A stretch of DNA of 64,000 bases from BM714 sp964484935 (GCA_964484935.1 CAZAFW010000004.1:3697-67696), one strand, 5' to 3'. Numbered from the stretch's first letter, positions 28,198 through 36,352 are shown. Notes: a model not told the origin generated them from the sequence alone. Translations and numbers: made by a program.

Positions 28198-28228
28198 AAT
28201 AGAAGTTATTCAATTCATTTATTCGTAT

Positions 28229-28257
28229 AGTCTACAATACGCTTTGCCTGTTGTCAA
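28229..28257 (-). promoter_or_regulatory. promoter of the lysA-lysC transcript
   Basis: Minus strand TTGACA (28252-28257), 17-nt spacer, TAGACT (28229-28234). It places the start about 25 nt before the riboswitch. Confidence 0.7.
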
Positions 28258-28263
28258 CTCACA

Positions 28264-28293
28264 AACGATTGTTTAATTGTTCAAACAATCCGT
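28264..28293. repeat. inverted repeat between the divergent lysine promoters
   Basis: AACGATTGTTT is mirrored by AAACAATCCGTT with a short spacer, lying between the -35 elements of the two divergent promoters. It could be an operator shared by both transcripts; no known regulator consensus is claimed. Confidence 0.5.
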
Positions 28294-28299
28294 TTTCAT

Positions 28300-28328
28300 T
28301 TGACAAACACTACACGCTATTATATCAT
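28300..28328 (+). promoter_or_regulatory. promoter of the NhaC-type transporter transcript
   Basis: TTGACA (28300-28305), 17-nt spacer, TATCAT (28323-28328), about 50 nt upstream of the plus-strand lysine riboswitch. Confidence 0.7.
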
Positions 28329-28380
28329 ATATGTATAAATATACCTTTTATGTGTATTAATAATTTAATCGTTTCGATTT

Positions 28381-28562
28381 GTGCGAAAGAGGAGCATTTA
28401 CAATAATTAGACCGGCATACAACGGGAAATGGTGCCGATTGAAAGGTGTATTTGCCGAAAACAATGTTTATGCCCGAAACAATACATTGTTTGGGACCAT
28501 GTCCGAACAGGCTTGGTACTGTCATTCCCATTCAACAATTGGTAATGAAGAGCTTTTTGCAC
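28381..28562 (+). promoter_or_regulatory. lysine riboswitch (L-box) controlling the NhaC-type transporter
   Basis: L-box elements are seen in order: AGAGGAGC, AATTAG, GAAAGGTGTATTTGCCGAA, GTTTGGGACC, GTACTGTCATTCCC and AAGAGC. P1 is formed by GTGCGAAAG (28381-28389) with CTTTTTGCAC (28553-28562). The RNA ends 30 nt before an intrinsic terminator. This second L-box is divergent from that of lysA, 180 nt away. Confidence 0.93.
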
Positions 28563-28593
28563 AGATGAAAGATTACTGTGTAGCTGTCTATGG

Positions 28594-28627
28594 CAGTCAT
28601 AGGTGCTTTTATCTGTGACTGTTTTTT
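28594..28627 (+). terminator. riboswitch-controlled terminator upstream of the transporter
   Basis: CAGTCATAG/CTGTGACTG stem followed by GTTTTTTATTT, 35 nt before the transporter start. Together with the L-box it forms a transcriptional OFF switch. Confidence 0.85.
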
Positions 28628-28656
28628 ATTTACAAAAATTTTGAAAGGAGATCATT

Positions 28657-30339
28657 ATGAGTTTTAAGAAAGCTTTGATTTTTTCATTGGCAATCATTCT
28701 CTTATTCAGTCTTGCTTTGCCTGTTTTTGCCGAAGGAGGTGACGATGCGGCCACCTTCGGTTTCTGGTCATTGATGCCTCCGCTTATAGCGATAATTTTG
28801 GCATTTGTAACAAAACAAGTAATCCTGTCACTCTTCCTTGGAATATTTGTTGGAGCTACAATGATGAATGGGGGGAATATTTTCTTCGGCTTCCTAAGAA
28901 CCCTAGACGGTTACATACTGGGTTCGGCTGCCGACAGCTGGAACGCGGCAATTTTGATTTTCACCCTTACAATAGGTGGAATGATCGGTGTCATCTCCAA
29001 AATGGGAGGCACACATGCAATAGCCGAAGCTTTGGCAAAGAAAGCCAAAAACGCCAGAAGCGCTCAGCTTGTAACATGGGCCATGGGTTGCCTCGTATTT
29101 TTCGACGACTACGCCAACACACTGATAGTCGGACCCACAATGAGACCGCTCGCTGACAAAATGAATATTTCCAGAGAAAAACTGTCCTATATCGTAGACT
29201 CCACAGCGGCTCCTGTAGCCGGAATGGCAGTTATTTCGACATGGGTCGGATATGAGCTTGGGCTAATAAACGATGCAATGACTTCACTTGGAATCGAAGC
29301 AAACGCTTACGGAATATTCCTACGATCGATACCTTACCGCTTTTACGACATATTCGCAATAGTCATGGTTTTCCTCGTAGCATACATGCTCAGGGATTTC
29401 GGACCAATGTATGTTGCCGAAAAACGTGCGCGCCTCACAGGAAAAGTTTTGGCCGACGGAGCCAACCCCATGGCTTCAACCGACATGGAACGCGAAATTC
29501 CCGAAGGTACGGCTCTTAGGGTTTCAAATGCTGTAATTCCGATTTTGACACTTGTGCTCGTATCGTTCGTAGGCCTTTGGTATTCCGGAGGAGGAACCGA
29601 GCTTCCCGGAACAATGGAAGGAATCCGTACGGCTTTCGGCGATGCTGACGCTTCTGTAGCACTTATTTGGGGATCTGCAACAGCCAGTATCGTAGCAATA
29701 ATACTTTCAATATCACAAAAGATAATGAGCATCGGAGAAGCCTTCGACGCTTGGGTCGATGGGGCAAAATCACTTGTAATCACAGCCATCATACTCATTT
29801 TGGCCTGGTCGATAGGATCTGTCGCAGGCGATGTGGGAACAGCAAGCTACCTCATAGGCGTAGTAACAGAAACTCTGCCTCCGTTCATGCTTCCGCTTCT
29901 CGTATTCGCAATTTCATGCGTAGTAGCATTTGCTACTGGAACCTCATGGGGAACAATGGCGATAATGATGCCACTCGCAATTCCTTTGGCTGCCGCCTTC
30001 AATGGCAATGTGGTTGACTCGCTCATGCTTTCCACACTTTCAGCAGTCCTTACAGGATCCATTTTCGGAGATCACTGCTCTCCGATTTCCGATACAACAA
30101 TAATGTCCTCAATGGCATCGGCAGCAGACCACATAGACCACGTAAAAACACAGTTTCCTTATGCTATTTTCGTAGCCTTCGTAGCAATCGCTGTCGGTTA
30201 TTTGCCAGCAGGCATGGGAATGAATCCGTTCATCTCGTTGGTTGCCGGTGTAGCATTGATTTGGATCGTTTTGAAATTCTTCGGAAAGAGCACCAAGGAA
30301 GAAGACCTCAAAGCACTTGAAGAAAGTAAAACTGCCTGA
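28657..30339 (+). CDS. NhaC-family transporter, probable lysine permease
   Basis: A 560-residue polytopic protein of the NhaC Na+/H+ antiporter superfamily. It starts with a cleavable-signal-like or first membrane segment (about 5-25, ending PVFAEGG), followed by some 11-13 helices. Conserved stretches include MGCLVFFDDYANTLIVGPTMRPL and GSIFGDHCSPISDTTIMSSMAS, typical of NhaC-like amino-acid carriers. It sits directly behind a lysine riboswitch with its own terminator, so it should be made only when lysine is scarce; that favours import over export. NhaC-type carriers with L-boxes have been proposed as lysine transporters. GAAAGGAG lies upstream of the ATG. Confidence 0.88.
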   Translation: MSFKKALIFSLAIILLFSLALPVFAEGGDDAATFGFWSLMPPLIAIILAFVTKQVILSLFLGIFVGATMMNGGNIFFGFLRTLDGYILGSAADSWNAAILIFTLTIGGMIGVISKMGGTHAIAEALAKKAKNARSAQLVTWAMGCLVFFDDYANTLIVGPTMRPLADKMNISREKLSYIVDSTAAPVAGMAVISTWVGYELGLINDAMTSLGIEANAYGIFLRSIPYRFYDIFAIVMVFLVAYMLRDFGPMYVAEKRARLTGKVLADGANPMASTDMEREIPEGTALRVSNAVIPILTLVLVSFVGLWYSGGGTELPGTMEGIRTAFGDADASVALIWGSATASIVAIILSISQKIMSIGEAFDAWVDGAKSLVITAIILILAWSIGSVAGDVGTASYLIGVVTETLPPFMLPLLVFAISCVVAFATGTSWGTMAIMMPLAIPLAAAFNGNVVDSLMLSTLSAVLTGSIFGDHCSPISDTTIMSSMASAADHIDHVKTQFPYAIFVAFVAIAVGYLPAGMGMNPFISLVAGVALIWIVLKFFGKSTKEEDLKALEESKTA

Positions 30340-30719
30340 TGATCCGGGCATATCCACTAAAGAAAAGCAGAAAATGGCAAAGCCTTTTTCTGCTTTTTCT
30401 TGGTTTGTACATTGTTTTAACAGCCGACCTGTCGGATTCCAGATATCTTATAGGCGCAATAGTGTTTTTTACAATAGGTACATGGCAAGAAAAAATTTTT
30501 ATCAACAAGGATGGAATACTCTATCAATCGCGACTTTTGCTTGTTTTTAAAATGAACACAGTCTGCAGCTTTTCGGATTCGGACAAGCTTGAACTTCTGC
30601 CTTTCAATGATGAATACATGATGCTTCAAAATCTAAAAGGGCGGAAACTGAAAAGGGTTCTGATAGAGCCAAAGGACGAGGCTTCAGTCAAAAATTTCAT
30701 TGAGCCTCATCAAAAATAA
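30339..30719 (+). CDS. small two-helix membrane protein coupled to the transporter
   Basis: An unrecognised 126-residue protein with two predicted transmembrane helices near the N-terminus (about 13-31 and 37-51), joined by a short loop, and a cytoplasmic C-terminal half of about 70 residues rich in Lys and Glu. The start overlaps the transporter stop as TGATG, so translation is probably coupled and the protein falls under the same lysine riboswitch. The layout recalls small PH-like membrane proteins, but no family can be named. It could be a transporter accessory factor; this is inference from position only. Confidence 0.7.
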   Translation: MIRAYPLKKSRKWQSLFLLFLGLYIVLTADLSDSRYLIGAIVFFTIGTWQEKIFINKDGILYQSRLLLVFKMNTVCSFSDSDKLELLPFNDEYMMLQNLKGRKLKRVLIEPKDEASVKNFIEPHQK

Positions 30720-30743
30720 ACCCGATGCCATAACATAAAATAA

Positions 30744-30787
30744 AATAATGATGAAGCAATGGTTGTCGCCATTGCTTCATCATTATT
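30744..30787 (+). terminator. intrinsic terminator of the lysine transporter operon
   Basis: A perfect 19-bp stem with a 6-nt loop, followed by TTTTTTC. This is one of the strongest hairpins in the window. Confidence 0.92.
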
Positions 30788-30865
30788 TTTTCTTTGCTTT
30801 TTTGTTTATTATAAACAAGATTCAATCTTTTGCTATATAATGAATATTGGAAAGGATGTGATGAA

Positions 30866-31543
30866 ATGAGACTTCATTATTTCGGACACTCGGCATTCCA
30901 GTTGAAAGGCAAAAATTTAAATATTCTGATTGATCCCTTCCTACGGGAAAACCCTCTTTGCGAAACAGATCCGTCAGATCTTTCCGGCGTGACCCATATA
31001 CTTGTTACACACGGGCATGGAGACCATATTGGAGACGCCGTGGAAATCGCCAAATCAAATGACTCTGTGATTATCTGCAACTTCGAATTGGCTTCCTTCT
31101 TTTCCTTAATGAATGTAAAAACTCACGCAATGCACCTCGGCGGCGCACATGAGTTTTCATTCGGAAAGACAAAGATGACACTTGCCGCCCACGGTTCAGG
31201 AATAAAGACCGACAAGGGAATCGTTTGCGGCGGAAACCCGTGCGGATTCCTTGTTGAGACATGCGGCCTTAAAATATACCACGCGGGAGACACCGGACTG
31301 ATTTGGGACATGAAACTGCTTGCAGAAGAAAATATAGATTATGCGCTGCTCCCCATAGGCGGTAATTTCACAATGGATGTATCTGATGCAGTTCGAGCAG
31401 TCGATTTCATAGAGCCAAAAATATCGATACCTATGCATTACAATACGTTTTCCCTCATAGAAGCCTCTCCTGAAATTTTCAAGAAATTAGTCAAAAAAGG
31501 ACAAGCAGTTATAATGAAACCAAATACCGCAATTGATATTTAG
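30866..31543 (+). CDS. UPF0173-type metallo-beta-lactamase-fold hydrolase
   Basis: A 225-residue metal-dependent hydrolase with the metallo-beta-lactamase fold and the zinc motif HGHGDH (in ILVTHGHGDHIGD), followed by HAGDTGLIWDMKLL and a final PMHYNTF. It belongs to the UPF0173/YtkL group, whose physiological substrates are mostly unknown. The ATG at 30866 (MRLHYFGHSAF) is the family start; an upstream in-frame ATG would add 12 residues. It precedes an EamA transporter by 12 nt and is probably co-transcribed with it. Confidence 0.88.
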   Translation: MRLHYFGHSAFQLKGKNLNILIDPFLRENPLCETDPSDLSGVTHILVTHGHGDHIGDAVEIAKSNDSVIICNFELASFFSLMNVKTHAMHLGGAHEFSFGKTKMTLAAHGSGIKTDKGIVCGGNPCGFLVETCGLKIYHAGDTGLIWDMKLLAEENIDYALLPIGGNFTMDVSDAVRAVDFIEPKISIPMHYNTFSLIEASPEIFKKLVKKGQAVIMKPNTAIDI

Positions 31544-31555
31544 ACAGGAGTTTAC

Positions 31556-32446
31556 ATGGACAATGAACGCAAAGGAATCTTTTGGGTCCTACTTTCAACA
31601 TTTTTCTTCGCACTTATGGGGATTGTTGTCAAGTGGACTCCCGAAATTCCCGTATTCGAAAAAGTTCTTGCGCGAAATCTGACAGGCGCAATAATAATGT
31701 TCTACATAATAAAAAAAGAAAATATTCCTTTAAGGCTCAACCATGCTCCTCTTATGCTTTACAGGTCCGTAAACGGAACTCTTGGAATCCTGACCCAGTT
31801 TTGGGCCATTTCACTTCTTCCACTTGCGAACGCAGTCATACTCAACAGCCTTTCGCCCTTTTTTGTTCTGTTTTTGGCATATGTCTTTCTCGGCGAAAAG
31901 ATACGGTCAAAATCTATATTGGCGATATTTATTGCCTTGTCCGGTTCGCTTCTTGTAGTAAAGCCCGCATCGGGAATTGACTTGTTCCCATCTTTGGTGG
32001 GAGTTTCTTCAGCCTTCTTCGCGGCAAGCACATTCGTGCTTCTCCGAAAACTGAAAAAATACAACCCGCCGGAAATAAACGTGTTCTATTTTTTGATTTT
32101 CTCCGTAATCCTTATTTCACCAATGGCGGCTATGAATTTTGTTGTGCCAAGTGCCTCGCAGGCTGCCAAACTCTTTGTCATAGGCATATTCGGAACAGCA
32201 GCTCAAATAACCATGACGGTAGCATACAAGTACGCTGAGGCTTCAAAACTGGCAATATACATTTATCTCAACATCGTCATGTCGTCTATTTTTGCCGTAT
32301 TTATGTTCGGTGAAATCCCCGATTTCTTGAGCGTTTTCGGAGGTTTTCTGATAATAATCGGCGGATATGTTAACTACAGGGCGGCTTTAAAATCAAAACA
32401 AACAAATATCAAGGAGGACATTGCATGTCAGAAATCTCATTTGTAA
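31556..32446 (+). CDS. EamA/DMT-family transporter
   Basis: A 296-residue drug/metabolite-transporter protein with ten predicted helices in two EamA repeats (about 8-135 and 150-285). The family start FWVLLSTFFFALMGIVVKW is visible. Such proteins usually export amino acids or other metabolites; the substrate is not readable from sequence. AGGAG lies before the ATG. Its last 22 nt overlap the start of the aminotransferase gene, so the two are translationally linked and may act on the same amino acid. Confidence 0.9.
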   Translation: MDNERKGIFWVLLSTFFFALMGIVVKWTPEIPVFEKVLARNLTGAIIMFYIIKKENIPLRLNHAPLMLYRSVNGTLGILTQFWAISLLPLANAVILNSLSPFFVLFLAYVFLGEKIRSKSILAIFIALSGSLLVVKPASGIDLFPSLVGVSSAFFAASTFVLLRKLKKYNPPEINVFYFLIFSVILISPMAAMNFVVPSASQAAKLFVIGIFGTAAQITMTVAYKYAEASKLAIYIYLNIVMSSIFAVFMFGEIPDFLSVFGGFLIIIGGYVNYRAALKSKQTNIKEDIACQKSHL

Positions 32447-33675
32447 CCCCAAAATGCCGATATCCCGGAGGAGACGACAAGATATTCGGAGCCAACGCAA
32501 GGGCCAATAAAAAGGCAGGAGAAATCGGTTTTGAAAATGTAATCAACGCAACAGTCGGAGCCTTGCTAAACGATGACGGAAGCCTTTCAGTGATGAAGTC
32601 CGTGATGAACCATTTCCGTAGCCTTCCGGATGCTGAAATTTCAGCTTACGCACCGATTGCAGGCCTTCCCGAATTCCGAACAGCAGCCATAGAGGCGTGC
32701 TTCGGCGATTATCGGCCTGACGGCCATATTGAGGCAGTAGCAACTCCCGGCGGTTCCGGAGCAATAAGAAACACAATATGGAACTACTCGGATCCGGGAG
32801 ATGCAATCCTTACCTCGGACTGGTATTGGGGTCCATACGACACCCAGGCCACGGTAAACGGACGCAGGCTTGAAACCTACAAGCTCTTCACCGAATCAAA
32901 CGAATTCAATATAGACGCCTTCCGCAGGAAGACAGAAAAACTTGTCAAGGCACAAGACCGTCTGGTAATACTTCTCAACTCTCCCGCTCACAATCCCACC
33001 GGTTACAGCCTGACAGACAAGGAATGGGATTTTGTAATGGGTACAATATGCAAGCAGGCTGAAAATCCCGACAAAAGAATAGTTCTTTTTGCGGACATAG
33101 CATATATAGATTTTGCGGGCGATGGCTCATCGAGAGCATTCATGAAATCTTTCGGCAACCTGCCTGAGAACGTTCTGGTCATAGTCGCATACTCCATGTC
33201 AAAAGCCTTCACGCTCTACGGACTCAGAAGCGGAGCCATGATTTGCGTTTCGTCAAACGAATACGCAACAAAGGAATTCTTCAATTCCTGCCAGGTCGCC
33301 AACCGCGGCACATGGTCAAATGGAACAAGGGGCGCCCAGAAACTTTTGGCCGATGTCTACGCAGATGAAAATCTGAAGAAGGAAATAGAGTGGGAAAGGG
33401 CCTACTACAAAACACTTCTTAAAGAGAGGGCAAAGTCCTTCCAAAAGGCCTCCGAAGAGGCCGGTCTAAAGATATGCCCATACAAGCATGGATTCTTCGT
33501 TACCGTCCCATGCGGCAATCCAAACCAAGTAGCGGAAGAATTGGAGAAAAGAAACATCTATGCCGTAGCGCTCCAAAAAGGCCTTAGATTCGCTGTTTGC
33601 TCCGTTTCCAGGGATAAATGCGCAAAGGCTCCAAAGATAATAAAAGAAGTAATAGATAAAACAAGTGGAAAGTAG
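32425..33675 (+). CDS. class I/II PLP-dependent aminotransferase
   Basis: A 416-residue fold-type I aminotransferase, with the substrate-binding region YAPIAGLPEFR, NSPAHNPTG, and the PLP lysine in SMSKAFTLYGLRSG followed by the conserved Arg. It resembles aromatic or aspartate aminotransferase-like enzymes of anaerobes. AAGGAGG lies 7 nt before the ATG at 32425. It is the last gene of the hydrolase-EamA-aminotransferase unit; a repeat-rich region follows. Confidence 0.9.
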   Translation: MSEISFVTPKCRYPGGDDKIFGANARANKKAGEIGFENVINATVGALLNDDGSLSVMKSVMNHFRSLPDAEISAYAPIAGLPEFRTAAIEACFGDYRPDGHIEAVATPGGSGAIRNTIWNYSDPGDAILTSDWYWGPYDTQATVNGRRLETYKLFTESNEFNIDAFRRKTEKLVKAQDRLVILLNSPAHNPTGYSLTDKEWDFVMGTICKQAENPDKRIVLFADIAYIDFAGDGSSRAFMKSFGNLPENVLVIVAYSMSKAFTLYGLRSGAMICVSSNEYATKEFFNSCQVANRGTWSNGTRGAQKLLADVYADENLKKEIEWERAYYKTLLKERAKSFQKASEEAGLKICPYKHGFFVTVPCGNPNQVAEELEKRNIYAVALQKGLRFAVCSVSRDKCAKAPKIIKEVIDKTSGK

Positions 33676-34000
33676 CAAGAAAAAGATTAAAGAACAGATG
33701 CCAGATATCAGATGTCAGATATCAGATGTCAGGTATCAGATGTCAGATGTCAGGTATCAGATGTCAGGTATCAGATGTCAGGTATCAGAAAAAGATTAAA
33801 AAAACAACTTGTAGCGTGAAGTGGACAGTTTGCAGTGGGCAGTTTGCAGTAAACGATAAAAGACAGCACGTGGCATGCAGGAAGAACAGTGGAAAGGAAA
33901 AGCTGTAAAAGGCAGTAGAAGGTAAAATCCAAGATTGGCAACACGCTTGGCAAACAAGTACTTTCACCGTCAGCAAAATTCAAGATTATGCAAAAAGTAA
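33676..34000. other. gene-free region with tandem repeats
   Basis: No credible gene. It holds a 7-nt tandem array flanked by 14-nt direct repeats, a second short heptad block at 33825-33850, and otherwise purine-rich unstructured sequence, ending in the convergent terminator. Open frames here are short, repeat-derived and lack ribosome binding sites. Confidence 0.7.
33678..33800. repeat. 12-copy heptamer array RTRTCAG between 14-nt direct repeats
   Basis: Twelve head-to-tail copies of the 7-mer RTRTCAG (ATATCAG, ATGTCAG or GTATCAG) run from 33705 to 33788, preceded by one variant ATGCCAG. Identical copies of AGAAAAAGATTAAA flank the array at 33678-33691 and 33787-33800. The nearby block 33825-33850 shows four heptads of the form NNRCAGT, and a related block lies at 50950-50975. 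Confidence 0.9.
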
Positions 34001-34062
34001 AAAAGACAAGGCCACAACCCGATTAATCATGTGTTTGGGTTGATTTGGCTCTTGTCTTTTTT
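34001..34062. terminator. bidirectional terminator between the aminotransferase gene and lspA
   Basis: GACAAG/CTTGTC outer stem with a GGCCACAACCC/GGGTTGATTTGGC inner part. A run of seven T on the plus strand and AAAAA on the opposite side make it work for both converging genes. Confidence 0.85.
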
Positions 34063-34158
34063 TACTTGGTTTTTCCTGCCTACTGCCCGCTGCAAAATGT
34101 ATTTCCAATACGTGACCTAGCGATTTTTCTAAGTCACCGCTGAAATTCGGCTTTCTCG

Positions 34159-34608
34159 TCAAGCTGAGGCTTTGTCGAAGATTATAATGTACCCCAGCAA
34201 AACAGCCCCCACCACAATGAAGCTGTCAGCAACATTGAAAATCGCAAAGTCGATCAGCCTGAAATCTATAAAGTCTATCACATAGTCGAACATTATGCGG
34301 TCCATCCAGTTTCCTGTTGCGCCGCCTATTACCATTGACATGGCAATGTTTGCCAATGCACTCATATGCTTTCGCTCTCTCCAAAAATAATAGCACATGA
34401 CGATTATGACCATTCCGGTAATTATTATGAGAAGACTCTGCCTTCCCTTAAGAATGCTGAACGCCGCCCCGGTGTTTTCAGCATATGTCAAATGAATAAC
34501 GCCTTGAGCAATTGGAATCGTGTCTATTTTCTGCAGATGCATAGCTGCCATGTATTTTGTGATTCGGTCCAAAATCAAAATTGCAAAGATCATCATAAGA
34601 TTGTACAT
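34159..34608 (-). CDS. lspA: lipoprotein signal peptidase (signal peptidase II)
   Basis: An aspartyl membrane protease that cleaves the signal peptide of lipid-modified prolipoproteins. 149 residues with four predicted helices; the catalytic motifs are GGATGNWMDRI and FNVADSFIVVG with the two conserved Asp. GAGGGGG lies before the ATG at 34608. It follows asnS by 22 nt. Several lipoproteins that would be its substrates are encoded in this window (PrsA-like, and those at 42-45 kb). Confidence 0.95.
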   Translation of the reverse strand: MYNLMMIFAILILDRITKYMAAMHLQKIDTIPIAQGVIHLTYAENTGAAFSILKGRQSLLIIITGMVIIVMCYYFWRERKHMSALANIAMSMVIGGATGNWMDRIMFDYVIDFIDFRLIDFAIFNVADSFIVVGAVLLGYIIIFDKASA

Positions 34609-34630
34609 GGTCCACCCCCTCAGGCGTCGT

Positions 34631-36025
34631 CTAGAATTCCGAATTTTTAGGCGTCCTAGGGAAAGGAAGCACGTCCCTAATATTGCTCATCCCAGTTATA
34701 TACATAATTACACGCTCTAGCCCCAGTCCGTATCCAGCATGCTTTGCTCCTCCGTACTTCCTCAGTTCCTTGTACCACCAGTAGTCGTCCTGGTTGAGGT
34801 TCATTTCATCTATTCTTCTTTCGAGAACATCATAGCGCTCTTCCCTTTGGCTTCCACCGATTATCTCGCCGACACCCGGAACAAGAAGGTCCATTGCCGC
34901 AACAGTATTTTCATCATCGTTTAGGCGCATGTAAAAGGCCTTTATATCCTTTGGGTAATCAGTAACAAAGATGGGTTTTTTGAATATTTTTTCTGTCAGG
35001 TATCTTTCGTGCTCGGTCTGAAGGTCGCAGCCCCATTCTACGGGATACTGAAAATCAACCCCTGATTCTTTTAGCAGCTCTATCGCCTTTGTATATGTTA
35101 TTCTTCCAAAATCAGAATTCACAACATTCTCGAGCCTGCCTCCCAGACCCTTGTCGATGAATTTGTTGAAGAAATCCATTTCATCGGGAGCCTTTTCCAT
35201 TACATAATTTATCACATACTTGATCATGTCCTCGGCTAGAGCCATATTGTCATCGAGATCGGCAAAAGCTATTTCCGGCTCTATCATCCAAAACTCGGAT
35301 GCATGCCTTGCCGTGTTTGAGTTTTCAGCCCGAAATGTCGGCCCGAATGTGTACACGTTTCTGAATGCAAGCGCAAATATTTCAGCCTCAAGCTGTCCGC
35401 TGACCGTAAGATTGGACTCTTTTCCAAAGAAATCGCTCTCATAGTCAATTTTCCCCTCCTCGTCCTTTGGAACATCATTGAGATCGAGGGTGGTCACCCT
35501 GAACATTTCCCCTGCGCCTTCGCAGTCGCTACCTGTAATGATTGGGGTATGAACATATACAAAGCCCCGGTCCTGAAAGAATTTGTGAAGCGCATAGCTA
35601 ACGAGCGACCTGACTCTGAATACGGCCGAAAAAGTGTTGCTCCTGGGCCTAAGGTGGGCTATTGTCCTGAGGTATTCAAATGTATGCCTCTTCTTTTGTA
35701 GCGGATATGTTTTTTCTGATTGACCCTGCACTTCTATGGAATCGGCCTTTATTTCAAATGCCTGCTTTGCATCCGGAGTCAGCACCAGTTTTCCCTCTAC
35801 CGAAACGGACGCGCTTATGCCCAGCTTTTTTATCTCTTCAAAATTCTCAAGATTCTCCTCGAATACAATCTGTATATTCTTGAAAAAAGTCCCGTCGTTC
35901 AACTCTATGAAACCAAAAGCCTTTGAAGACCTTATAGTTCGTATCCAGCCTGCAACAGATACAGTTTTGCCGGCAAATGCATCCGGATTTTTATAGATGT
36001 CCCTTACCAATTCAAATTTTTTCAT
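34631..36025 (-). CDS. asnS: asparaginyl-tRNA synthetase
   Basis: A class II aminoacyl-tRNA synthetase of 464 residues. The N-terminal OB-fold anticodon-binding domain (VSVAGWIRTIRSSKAFGFIELNDGT) is followed by class II motif 2 (TFGPTFRAENSNTARHASEFWMIEPEIAF) and motif 3 (GYGLGLERVIMYITG). The ATG at 36025 has GGGGAG 8 nt upstream; the longer frame back to 36133 would run through the T-box and is rejected. Transcription is controlled by an Asn-specific T-box. It is probably co-transcribed with lspA. Confidence 0.97.
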   Translation of the reverse strand: MKKFELVRDIYKNPDAFAGKTVSVAGWIRTIRSSKAFGFIELNDGTFFKNIQIVFEENLENFEEIKKLGISASVSVEGKLVLTPDAKQAFEIKADSIEVQGQSEKTYPLQKKRHTFEYLRTIAHLRPRSNTFSAVFRVRSLVSYALHKFFQDRGFVYVHTPIITGSDCEGAGEMFRVTTLDLNDVPKDEEGKIDYESDFFGKESNLTVSGQLEAEIFALAFRNVYTFGPTFRAENSNTARHASEFWMIEPEIAFADLDDNMALAEDMIKYVINYVMEKAPDEMDFFNKFIDKGLGGRLENVVNSDFGRITYTKAIELLKESGVDFQYPVEWGCDLQTEHERYLTEKIFKKPIFVTDYPKDIKAFYMRLNDDENTVAAMDLLVPGVGEIIGGSQREERYDVLERRIDEMNLNQDDYWWYKELRKYGGAKHAGYGLGLERVIMYITGMSNIRDVLPFPRTPKNSEF

Positions 36026-36061
36026 TCCATGTTCTCCCCTCGCAATATATTTTCGCATATT

Positions 36062-36290
36062 AAAAGCCTTCCATCCCGCGTAAGGAACGAAAGGCTTTTC
36101 CGCGGTGCCACCCGATTGACAGTCTCTGCCCATCTCATTATCGATATAACGGTCGATTCCGTCTGCGCCTACTAATTTCTCTTTTCGGGCAGAAGCTCGG
36201 AAGGGTTCTTAGTCAAATGCTCCACACCGGACTCACACCATCTCCGGTTCGCTATAGGCTTCTGCGCAAGACTACTCTCTTCCTCATCGC
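36062..36290 (-). promoter_or_regulatory. T-box riboswitch specific for tRNA-Asn, with terminator
   Basis: Minus-strand leader of asnS. Stem I begins GGAAGAGAGTAG; its distal part contains AGCGAACCGG-GATGGTGTGAG-CCGGT. The specifier loop is closed by GGAAG/CTTCC and TCTT/AAGA and presents AAC (36205-36207), an Asn codon. The T-box sequence GGGTGGCACCGCGG is at 36100-36113; its TGGC would pair with the GCCA end of tRNA-Asn. The terminator hairpin AAAAGCCTT/AAGGCTTTT spans 36062-36099. Uncharged tRNA-Asn should allow read-through. Confidence 0.95.
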
Positions 36291-36309
36291 TTAATATTTC
36301 ATTATCGCC

Positions 36310-36338
36310 ATTATATTATAGCCATGTCATGTTGTCAA
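36310..36338 (-). promoter_or_regulatory. consensus promoter of asnS-lspA
   Basis: Minus strand TTGACA (36333-36338), exactly 17 nt, TATAAT (36310-36315), about 20 nt upstream of T-box stem I. It is a perfect housekeeping sigma promoter. Confidence 0.9.
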
Positions 36339-36352
36339 AGCATTCAAAACCG

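Noticed and set aside
28379..28618. 79-codon plus-strand frame before the NhaC-type gene
   Set aside because: It coincides with the lysine riboswitch and terminator and lacks a ribosome binding site.
33698..33788. CRISPR array
   Set aside because: Units are 7 nt with no spacers, and no cas genes are present.
33726..33908. 60-codon frame over the heptamers
   Set aside because: The protein is a product of the repeat, with no ribosome binding site or family.
36026..36133. N-terminal extension of asnS
   Set aside because: The extension is the T-box antiterminator region read as codons; the ATG at 36025 has a proper ribosome binding site.
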